Origin: Oscillospiraceae bacterium | Lineage (GTDB): Bacteria > Bacillota > Clostridia > Oscillospirales > Ruminococcaceae | NCBI GenBank assembly: GCA_017544185.1 | Contig: JAFYEQ010000015.1 | Location: forward strand, 1 to 10,523 | Direction of reading: 5' to 3' | DNA length: 10,523 nt | Part shown: in pieces, positions 1 through 5,793 of the stretch | How the letters are laid out: the number at the start of each line of letters is the position of its first letter | How positions within the stretch are numbered: position 1 is the stretch's first letter | Notes under the pieces: model-generated | Told to the model about the DNA's origin: nothing | Databases searched by the model: none | What the model saw: the letters and a program-made list of their open reading frames with translations, nothing else | Translations under genes and position numbers: made by a program

Positions 1-354
1 CTGTACATGGACGGCACGGATCTGTCGCTGTTCACGACTTTGATGGGATACGGCGTGAACGGTATCTTAGGCCTGGTGAACTTCGTGGTATACGCTGTGG
101 TCCTGTTCGTCGGCGCATGGCTGTTGGTACTGCTCCTGCGTGCGATAGGCATACACAAGGGTACTGTGATCGCGGCGGCGGAACACAGGATCTGCAGCAT
201 CATGACTGCGGCGGCGGCTGTAGTGTCTGTCGTGATAGGGCTGATCCTTACTCATGGTACCGGTGCGGTGACGCTGATAGTGTTCACGGTCCTCTGGCTG
301 TTCCCGCTGTGGCTGATATATCTCAGGGAGATGCGGCACCGGATAACGAGTTAG
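1..354 (+). CDS. Small multi-pass membrane protein, possibly 5'-truncated by the window edge
   Basis: The reading frame is open to the left edge. The first ATG is at position 7, so either this is the true start (115 aa) or the gene begins outside the window. No ribosome binding site can be seen, because only six bases precede the ATG. The protein is almost entirely hydrophobic. There is one long membrane segment at about residues 17-46 (counted from the ATG at 7), then a short loop with basic residues and a His, then two more segments at about 63-84 and 87-106, ending in a basic tail (LREMRHRITS). This suggests a three-helix inner-membrane protein. I recognise no family and assign no function. 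It lies 95 bases upstream of the phosphofructokinase gene on the same strand. No clear promoter or terminator lies between them, so the two may be co-transcribed. Confidence 0.6.
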   Translation: MYMDGTDLSLFTTLMGYGVNGILGLVNFVVYAVVLFVGAWLLVLLLRAIGIHKGTVIAAAEHRICSIMTAAAAVVSVVIGLILTHGTGAVTLIVFTVLWLFPLWLIYLREMRHRITS

Positions 355-449
355 GATCATGCAAGGATCTTACCCGTAGGGGCAGATGGTCTCCTTCGGA
401 GCCCTCGTGTCCTCTCACGGTAACTAATTATTATAAAGGATGGTGTATT

Positions 450-1532
450 ATGGGCAAGAAAAGAATAGGCATACTTACCTCGGGCGGAGACTGTCCCGGA
501 CTGAACGCTACCATAAGAGGCGTGGCAAGAGCGTGCTTCGATGAGTTCGGCGATGACGTGAAGATCATAGGTATACAGAACGGTTACTATGGTCTGATCA
601 ACAACATCGCCCGCGAGATGCAGCCCTCGGAGTTCTCGGGGATACTTACCATGGGCGGTACCATACTCGGTACCAAGCGTCAGCCCTTCAAGATGATATC
701 CTCCATAGGCGAGGACAACATCGACAAGGTGCAGCAGATGAAAGACACCTACAAGGCGCTGAAGCTGGACTGCCTGCTGACTTTGGGCGGCAACGGCACG
801 CACAAGACCGCCAATCTCCTCTCCAAGGAGGGGCTCAACGTCATAGGTCTGCCCAAGACCATCGACAATGATATCTACGGCACGGACGTGACCTTTGGCT
901 TCCATACTGCAGTGGACATAGCTACCGACGTCATCGACCGTCTGCATACCACCGCCGCATCCCACAGCCGTATACTCATGGTGGAGATCATGGGCAACAA
1001 GGCCGGCTGGCTCACCCTCTATTCAGGCATAGCAGGCGGTGCCGACGCGATCATCATACCCGAGATACCCTACGATATAGACAAGATATGCCAGTGCCTG
1101 CAGAAGCGTTCGGACAACGGCCACAACTTCTCGATAGTAGCTGTGGCGGAGGGCGCTTACTCCAAGGAGGAGGCAAAGCTGAAGAAGAAGGAACGCGCTA
1201 AGGCAAGAGTCGATGCGGGAATCACCACGATCACCGCAACTGTAGCCAAGCAGATCCAGGAGGCTACGGGCATAGAGACAAGGGTATGTGTGCCCGGGCA
1301 TATGCTCAGAGGCGGCAGTCCCTCCGCGTATGACCGCATACTCGCCACACGCTTCGGTGTGCGTGCGGCTCAGCTGATCGCCGACAAGAGATACGGCTAC
1401 TCCGTGGCTATGATCAAGTCGGAGATAGGTGAGAACCCTCTGGAGGAAGTGGCAGGCAAGACCAAGTTCGTAGATCCCGAGGGCGGATATGTAAAGAGCG
1501 CCAAGGCGCTGGGCATATCCTTCGGCGACTGA
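450..1532 (+). CDS. pfkA: 6-phosphofructokinase, mixed-substrate PFK group III type (ATP or PPi donor)
   Basis: This cytoplasmic glycolytic enzyme (360 aa) phosphorylates fructose 6-phosphate to fructose 1,6-bisphosphate. Visible motifs are the N-terminal phosphodonor loop GILTSGGDCPGLNA (residues 7-20), GGNGT at 113-117, the catalytic PKTIDND at 135-141 with the presumed base Asp139, MGNKAGWL at 181-188, and the sugar-phosphate loop PGHMLRGGSPSAYDR at 282-296. By E. coli numbering, position 104 is Gly (as in ATP enzymes) and position 124 is Lys (as in PPi enzymes). This combination is typical of the group III subfamily, some members of which use ATP. The usual Asp103 is Asn115 here. The start at 450 is chosen because AAAGGA (435-440) sits nine bases upstream and the sequence begins with the family's conserved MGKKRIGIL. 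The open frame continues to about 117, but that part does not look like PFK. The downstream gene starts one base after the stop, which suggests an operon. The donor cannot be settled from sequence. Confidence 0.95.
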   Translation: MGKKRIGILTSGGDCPGLNATIRGVARACFDEFGDDVKIIGIQNGYYGLINNIAREMQPSEFSGILTMGGTILGTKRQPFKMISSIGEDNIDKVQQMKDTYKALKLDCLLTLGGNGTHKTANLLSKEGLNVIGLPKTIDNDIYGTDVTFGFHTAVDIATDVIDRLHTTAASHSRILMVEIMGNKAGWLTLYSGIAGGADAIIIPEIPYDIDKICQCLQKRSDNGHNFSIVAVAEGAYSKEEAKLKKKERAKARVDAGITTITATVAKQIQEATGIETRVCVPGHMLRGGSPSAYDRILATRFGVRAAQLIADKRYGYSVAMIKSEIGENPLEEVAGKTKFVDPEGGYVKSAKALGISFGD

Positions 1533-1533
1533 T

Positions 1534-2343
1534 ATGCAGATACGATGTGAGCACTGCGGCGCGGATATAGACGGGAGCCTGAAGTACTGCACCAACTGCG
1601 GTGCTCCGCTGCCCCCGTCCTCACAGGGGAGCGGTGGGCAGACCGGGCCTCGGCGCGAGCCCGAGACCATCGAGGAGCTGCGGCAGTGGTATATCGATCA
1701 TCATCTGCCGCCGGAGGAGACCACCCGCTTCTTCATCGGCAAGGACATCACCGAGCGCAGGGCCTTCGGCATATACCGTGAGCAAGACGGCGAGTTCGTG
1801 GTCTACAAGAACAAGAACGACGGCTCCCGTGCCGTGCGGTACAAGGGGCCTGATGAGAAGTTCGCGGTGACGGAGCTGTTGAGTCGTCTCAAGGAGGAGA
1901 TACGCTCCCAGAAGTCCCGCAGCTCATCGCGCATCGGTCCGACGCGTTCGACGCGCCGCGCGTCAAAGGGGTCGGAGCTCGCTGCGGTGATCATGATGGT
2001 GGGGATAGCTCTGTTCGTGATCGTGATGCTCATCATGGTGATCACGGACAAGTCCCCGACGAGGGGATACTATCGCTACAACGACACGGACTACTATTAT
2101 CAGGACACCTCATGGTACTACTACGACATGAACTACGGGTCCTGGTATCCCGCCGTCGGAAGCCTTATCCCGGACATGGGCGAAGACTACGATGACTACC
2201 GTGTATACGATCACCGCGGCAGCGATTTCGAGGACAGCGACTATTACCACGAAAGCGACAGTGACAGCAACAGTGACGACTACTCCTGGGACGGCGGAGA
2301 CTCCTGGGACGCAGGCGGCATGGACTTTGACAGTGATTGGTAA
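1534..2343 (+). CDS. Zinc-ribbon, single-pass membrane protein with Asp/Tyr/Ser-rich C-terminal tail
   Basis: The protein has 269 aa. The N-terminus is a zinc ribbon with paired cysteines C5-x2-C8 and C19-x2-C22, the common zf-ribbon type. A Gly/Pro/Arg linker (28-43) leads into a compact domain at about 44-125 containing YIDHHLPPEETTRFFIGKDI and GEFVVYKNKNDGSRAVRYKG; I know of no function for it. A basic Ser/Arg stretch (126-146) precedes one membrane helix at about 148-171. The last 98 residues are extremely rich in Asp, Tyr, Ser and Gly and look disordered and acidic. The positive-inside rule places the zinc ribbon in the cytoplasm and the acidic tail outside. The ATG is one base after the pfkA stop (TGATATG) and no good ribosome binding site is seen, so translational coupling to pfkA is likely. 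Linkage to pfkA need not mean shared function. A sensor or scaffold role is only a guess. Confidence 0.85.
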   Translation: MQIRCEHCGADIDGSLKYCTNCGAPLPPSSQGSGGQTGPRREPETIEELRQWYIDHHLPPEETTRFFIGKDITERRAFGIYREQDGEFVVYKNKNDGSRAVRYKGPDEKFAVTELLSRLKEEIRSQKSRSSSRIGPTRSTRRASKGSELAAVIMMVGIALFVIVMLIMVITDKSPTRGYYRYNDTDYYYQDTSWYYYDMNYGSWYPAVGSLIPDMGEDYDDYRVYDHRGSDFEDSDYYHESDSDSNSDDYSWDGGDSWDAGGMDFDSDW

Positions 2344-2385
2344 ATAGCAACGAGGACCGGATGAGCTGGTACTGATATAGATCAT

Positions 2386-2430
2386 GCCATAGTATCTCTG
2401 ATACAGTCAGAAATACTATGGCGTTTCTAT
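2386..2430 (+). terminator. Long hairpin terminator after the pfkA / zinc-ribbon unit
   Basis: The arms GCCATAGTAT (2386-2395) and ATACTATGGC (2413-2422) are perfect complements. Inside them TCTGA (2397-2401) pairs with TCAGA (2407-2411) across one C/A mismatch, giving about 15 paired bases and a five-base loop. It is followed by GTTTCTAT, a modest U-rich run. Its place 43 bases after a stop codon and before a gene of different base composition fits a Rho-independent terminator. The stem is AU-rich, so its efficiency is uncertain. Confidence 0.65.
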
Positions 2431-2494
2431 CAACGATGCAGCGATAACGTGCTGGTCGTTAAGACCATAGCTCGTAAATGATAGGAGACTTGAT

Positions 2495-3121
2495 ATGGAT
2501 CTGTATGAAGCGATAAACAGAAGGAGGACCGTTCGAGAATTTGAAGCCGAGCCGATCTCTGCAGATGTTTTAGAAAGGATCATAAGAGCCGCATTTAAAG
2601 CTCCTACGAATGATCATATGAGAGACTGGCATTATATCATCGTAAGAGATAAAAATGTTACGGCAAAACTACTGGATATCATCCCAAAGGGTATATCTCA
2701 CGAAGATATGGAAGCACTGATCAAAGACTGGGACCTAAGTGACAGCATACAGCAGGAATGCTACCGCAATGCGGTCCCAAAGCAATACAGGATGCTGTTC
2801 GATGCATCAGCAGTCATCATACCGCTCCTTAAACAAAAAACAGATATCCTTCATCCTGATAATGTTTCTCATCTCAATGGCTTTGCTTCTATCTGGTGCA
2901 GTATAGAGAATATCTTTCTCGCTGCAACGGCAGAAGGCTATGGATGTAATTTGCGGATACCTCTCGGAGATGAAGCAGAACATGCAAGAACTGTCCTTGG
3001 TTTCCCAAATGACTATTTTATGCCTTGCTTCATCGGCATAGGTGTGCCCAAAAGTGACATCGTACCTGTAACGCAGAAAGAGATCGATATCAAAGAACGG
3101 ATCCACTGGGACAGGTTCTGA
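2495..3121 (+). CDS. Nitroreductase-family FMN-dependent oxidoreductase
   Basis: This 208 aa protein belongs to the NfsB/nitroreductase superfamily: cytoplasmic flavoproteins, usually homodimers, that use NAD(P)H to reduce nitro groups, quinones or other electron acceptors. Visible family marks are the N-terminal FMN-phosphate motif RRRTVREF (residues 9-16), APTNDHMRDWHYIIV (36-50) with the Asn/Trp pattern of the flavin pocket, the core helix at 130-151 (FASIWCSIENIFLAATAEGYGC), and the C-terminal LGFPNDYFMPCFIGIG (168-183). The length is normal. The start is supported by AGGAG at 2483-2487, seven bases before the ATG. The gene stands alone between two terminators. Its base composition is clearly more AT-rich than its neighbours: bases 2641-2700 are about 37% GC, while 1561-1620 are about 65%. 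This suggests recent acquisition. The substrate cannot be read from sequence. Confidence 0.9.
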   Translation: MDLYEAINRRRTVREFEAEPISADVLERIIRAAFKAPTNDHMRDWHYIIVRDKNVTAKLLDIIPKGISHEDMEALIKDWDLSDSIQQECYRNAVPKQYRMLFDASAVIIPLLKQKTDILHPDNVSHLNGFASIWCSIENIFLAATAEGYGCNLRIPLGDEAEHARTVLGFPNDYFMPCFIGIGVPKSDIVPVTQKEIDIKERIHWDRF

Positions 3122-3143
3122 TCTGTCCCGGCAGGTAAAACAA

Positions 3144-3175
3144 TGCCCCGGAGCGCTTTGGAACGCTTCGGGGCA
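3144..3175. terminator. Bidirectional terminator between convergent nitroreductase and metA
   Basis: The arms TGCCCCGGAGCG (3144-3155) and CGCTTCGGGGCA (3164-3175) form a 12-pair GC-rich stem with one G/U pair and an eight-base loop. On the minus strand the stem is followed by TTGTTTT, a good U-tract for ending metA transcripts. On the plus strand it lies 22 bases after the nitroreductase stop and is followed by a weaker T-containing run. It fits a shared terminator for two convergent genes. Confidence 0.85.
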
Positions 3176-3185
3176 ATACTTATGC

Positions 3186-4121
3186 TTATCTTATCACTTT
3201 TATCGGTGTCAGTTCTGCCAGGTCGTAGGGCGTTTCCTGATATACGCAGAAGTTGAGCCAGTTGGAGAACATCAGATGCGCGTGTCCGCGCCAGTTGAAG
3301 TAGGGCGGCTTCTTGGGGTCGTCGCCCGGGAAGTACATATACGGCTTCTTGATATCGAGCCCCTTGGCCACGTCGCGCTCGTACTCGTTGCGCAGCGTCA
3401 GGCGGTCATACTCTGAGTGGCCCGTGGAGAAGAAGAGCCTGCGGGATCTGTCCACCACGATATGCACGCCCGATATGGAGGAATAGGTGATGACCTCAAG
3501 GGAGCGTATCCTGTAGATATCATCGGCCCGCACCTCGGTATGGCGCGAATGGGGGACGACGAAGTCCTCGTCGAAGCCTCTTACCAGAGGATGCAGGGGA
3601 GATATGACCTTATGTGGGAAGAGCCCGAACATCTTCTCGGGCAGATCGTACTTCGGGATGCCGTAGTGATGATACAGCCCGGCCTGTGCGCCCCAGCATA
3701 TATGGAACACGGAGTATACGTTCTCCAGTGACCAGTCCATGATCTCGCAAAGCTCGTCCCAGTAGTCTACGGACTCATACTCCATCTGTTCCACGGGAGC
3801 GCCCGTGATGATAAGACCGTCGAAGCGTCTGCCGCGTATCTCGTCGAAGGTGGTGTAGAACTTATGCAGGTGGGACTCGGGGGTATTCTTGGATACGTGA
3901 GACCTCATCTGCACCAGTTCGATATTGACCTGGAGCGGCGTGTTCGACAACAGACGCAGCAGCTGCGTCTCTGTCTCGATCTTCTTGGGCATGAGATTGA
4001 CTATCGCGAGCTCCAGCGGGCGTATGTCCTGATGCTCCGCCATGGTGTGTGTCATCAGGAATATGTTCTCGTTTCGCAGCACCTGTGCTGCGGGCAGATC
4101 ATCGGGTATATTTATAGGCAT
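3186..4121 (-). CDS. metA: Homoserine O-acyltransferase MetA, predicted to use acetyl-CoA
   Basis: This cytoplasmic enzyme of methionine synthesis acylates the hydroxyl of L-homoserine. At 311 aa it aligns with the E. coli/Bacillus MetA numbering. The nucleophile is Cys142 in [15 protein letters not shown], and the catalytic His235 and Glu237 lie in FSTGHSEYD (231-239). Lys47 lies in the conserved [10 protein letters not shown] stretch. Residue 111 is Glu, in [11 protein letters not shown]. In characterised MetA enzymes Glu111 goes with acetyl-CoA and Gly111 with succinyl-CoA, so homoserine O-acetyltransferase (MetAA) is the better name despite the usual 'succinyltransferase' label. The start is supported by AAGGAG (4131-4136) nine bases upstream. 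Only 25 bases separate it from the Imm51-like gene upstream, so it may be read from that transcript. No SAM riboswitch or T-box precedes it. No other methionine gene is in the window. Confidence 0.96.
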   Translation of the reverse strand: MPINIPDDLPAAQVLRNENIFLMTHTMAEHQDIRPLELAIVNLMPKKIETETQLLRLLSNTPLQVNIELVQMRSHVSKNTPESHLHKFYTTFDEIRGRRFDGLIITGAPVEQMEYESVDYWDELCEIMDWSLENVYSVFHICWGAQAGLYHHYGIPKYDLPEKMFGLFPHKVISPLHPLVRGFDEDFVVPHSRHTEVRADDIYRIRSLEVITYSSISGVHIVVDRSRRLFFSTGHSEYDRLTLRNEYERDVAKGLDIKKPYMYFPGDDPKKPPYFNWRGHAHLMFSNWLNFCVYQETPYDLAELTPIKVIR

Positions 4122-4146
4122 CCGTGGGAACTCCTTGTGATAAACT

Positions 4147-4476
4147 TCATATCAGTTCGGCTCTTGAGAAAAGATCCTTCGATCTCTCTTCGTCGGCGAA
4201 GAGCTCCGTGAGCCCCTCCGCCAGATCGTCAAGGGGAGCGCGTTCCTCGCACAGGGCGACGAACATATCATCCTCCGAGTCGAATATTATGTCCCGTATG
4301 AGATACGGGGCACATTCATTGAGGTACTGTACGGCGATGGCCTCCACGTCGTAGCCGTTGCCCTCGAAGCCTTCATCGGCGCGGGAGGCGAACAGCTCGG
4401 GATGGAAGGTGCCGTCTGTGATGAGACACAGGGCGAAGCCCTCTTCTTCTATGATATAGAATGGTGAGATATCCAT
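4147..4476 (-). CDS. Imm51-like immunity-family protein (orphan)
   Basis: This small soluble acidic protein (109 aa) resembles the Imm51 family, described as predicted immunity proteins of polymorphic toxin systems. The recognisable pattern is [17 protein letters not shown] (residues 6-22), then [17 protein letters not shown] (36-52), then a central [14 protein letters not shown] (63-76), and a C-terminal helix ending DLFSRAEL. I identify it from remembered family consensus, not from a search. The start has AGGAG (4482-4486) five bases upstream. No toxin gene, PAAR, RHS, LXG or secretion gene lies nearby. It could be an orphan immunity gene protecting against neighbours' toxins, or a domesticated member with another role. 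It sits 25 bases upstream of metA on the same strand and is separated from telA by a structured 136-base gap. Confidence 0.72.
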   Translation of the reverse strand: MDISPFYIIEEEGFALCLITDGTFHPELFASRADEGFEGNGYDVEAIAVQYLNECAPYLIRDIIFDSEDDMFVALCEERAPLDDLAEGLTELFADEERSKDLFSRAELI

Positions 4477-4499
4477 GACAGCTCCTGTGTGATGTGTTA

Positions 4500-4547
4500 C
4501 CCCCGCCTAAGGCAGGACGTCGCAGACGGATCGCCTTTAGACGGGGG
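4500..4547 (-). terminator. GC-rich hairpin between telA and the Imm51-like gene (partial terminator or leader structure)
   Basis: CCCCCGCCTAAGGC (4500-4513) pairs with GCCTTTAGACGGGGG (4533-4547) with one mismatch and one bulged base. Inside it CGTC-gca-GACG (4518-4528) forms a short second stem. It lies 65 bases past the telA stop and ends only 13 bases before the Imm51 ribosome binding site. There is no U-run after it on the minus strand, so it may act as a weak terminator, an mRNA end-protecting structure, or a control on Imm51 translation. A second, smaller hairpin at 4570-4591 (GTCTTGCC / GGCACAGAC on the minus strand) precedes it. Confidence 0.5.
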
Positions 4548-4612
4548 ATGCGGTGTTTGTTTATGCCTGGTCTGTGCCTATCGGGCAAGACAGATCGGAC
4601 CTATCAAGCTAT

Positions 4613-5791
4613 TTACGCCTGGTTCATCTTGGCCCTGTAGTCTTCCTTGAGCCTTGCCAGCTTCTTGGAGTCCTCTGCTCTCTTTGCACGAGCCTCTTCC
4701 TGGATCTTCTTGGTCTCCTCGATACCGCTGACGATGGTAGCCCATGTCTTCTCGAGGGTCTCTACCTGGATAGAGTTGCCGTTGGCCAGCCTTGTGGTGA
4801 GCTTGGTCTGCTCTACGGTGTTGCTAGCGTTCTTGAGCAGGAGCTCGTTGGTCTTTTCATCGAGTGCCTTCATGCTTTCCGCCTGTATCTTCTGGCGCTT
4901 CAGCATAACTGCCTGTGCCAGGGACTGCTTGAATACAGGCATGGTTATGATGAACGCGGAGTTTATCTTTCTTACGAGGTTGACATTGGAGAATTCCATC
5001 GCCTTGAGCATGGGGACGGTCTGCATAGCTACGTTCTCGGCGATCTTCAGGTCCATAACGCGCTGCTCGAGTATGGATCTGGTCTGCTCGAGGGTCTGCA
5101 GATCCATGGCAGTTGTGCCGGAATCGGGGTTGGCAGCAGCCTTTGCGCGGTATTCCTCGATGTATGCGTCAAGCTCCTTGGAAGCCTGTTCGCCTGCCAT
5201 TATGTATACCAGCAGCTGCTTGTAGAACTCGATATTGGCATTGTACATGGTCTCCAGCTTGCGGTTGGACTGGCCGATCTCTTCCTCGTACTTCTTGAGC
5301 TGGATGTAGATCTTGTCTACCTCGTTGCCCATATTGTTGTACTTCTCAAGGATCTTGTCCAGCTGCTTGCGCAGATTTGCAAGGAAGCCCTTCTTCTCGG
5401 TGGTGAGCTCCTTGGCGTCGAACTGCTCCATGATCTTAGCGAGCGCGTTGAGCATAACGCTGGAGTCATCGAGCTGGGACATGTTCATGGAACGGAGCAC
5501 CTGATCGGAGGCCTTGGAGATCTCCTCTGCCACTTCGTTGCCGAAGGTGATGATGGACTGAGGATCGTTGACGTTGATAGTGGATACCAGCTTGTCGACC
5601 TCCTCGCTGGCCATCAGCTCTGCCTTGAGCTTGTCGGCGGTGTCTATGATGGAGTAGCCCTGGGTCTCGCCGACCTGGATATTGTACTGCATGGGCTCAG
5701 ATGTAGCAGTAGTGGTCTCGACTACCTGAGAGGTAGTGTCTATAACTTCTGCGGGCTTCATTTCTTCTGAGGGTGTGAACTTGAGTGGCAT
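4613..5791 (-). CDS. telA: TelA-family toxic anion resistance protein (B. subtilis YceH-like)
   Basis: This soluble, mostly helical protein (392 aa) belongs to the TelA/KlaA family, linked with resistance to tellurite, cell-wall agents and other stresses; the molecular activity is not known. After a low-complexity Thr/Ser/Glu region (about 1-45), residues 50-220 are rich in heptad-like helices. The family signature covers about 258-301, including PMLKAMEFSNVNLVRK and IITMPVFKQSLAQA, which matches the usual N..LV.KI...I..T.P.WK pattern. A charged coiled coil (355-390) ends the protein. Two starts are possible. ATG at 5797 overlaps the yceG stop as ATGA, but AAAGG is then only three bases away. 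ATG at 5791 puts AGGA eight bases upstream, so I prefer it. Either way it is translationally coupled to yceG, its usual partner in Bacillus and other Firmicutes. It probably shares the yceG promoter. Confidence 0.93.
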   Translation of the reverse strand: MPLKFTPSEEMKPAEVIDTTSQVVETTTATSEPMQYNIQVGETQGYSIIDTADKLKAELMASEEVDKLVSTINVNDPQSIITFGNEVAEEISKASDQVLRSMNMSQLDDSSVMLNALAKIMEQFDAKELTTEKKGFLANLRKQLDKILEKYNNMGNEVDKIYIQLKKYEEEIGQSNRKLETMYNANIEFYKQLLVYIMAGEQASKELDAYIEEYRAKAAANPDSGTTAMDLQTLEQTRSILEQRVMDLKIAENVAMQTVPMLKAMEFSNVNLVRKINSAFIITMPVFKQSLAQAVMLKRQKIQAESMKALDEKTNELLLKNASNTVEQTKLTTRLANGNSIQVETLEKTWATIVSGIEETKKIQEEARAKRAEDSKKLARLKEDYRAKMNQA

Positions 5792-5793
5792 GG

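Noticed and set aside
117..449. Upstream extension of the pfkA frame by 111 codons
   Set aside because: It overlaps the membrane protein in another frame, does not resemble PFK, and a ribosome binding site sits before the ATG at 450.
4570..4608. Possible promoter for the Imm51-like gene (TTGCCC-N17-CATAAA, minus strand)
   Set aside because: Both boxes are poor matches, and the region folds into a hairpin that explains the sequence better.
4122..4612. SAM riboswitch or T-box controlling metA
   Set aside because: Only 25 bases precede metA, and the hairpins upstream of the Imm51-like gene lack the conserved SAM-I core or T-box sequence.
4553..5770. 405-codon open frame antisense to telA
   Set aside because: It is a shadow of the GC-biased telA codons, rich in Leu, Val and Gly, with no ribosome binding site and no recognisable domain, whereas the minus-strand protein is a clear TelA.
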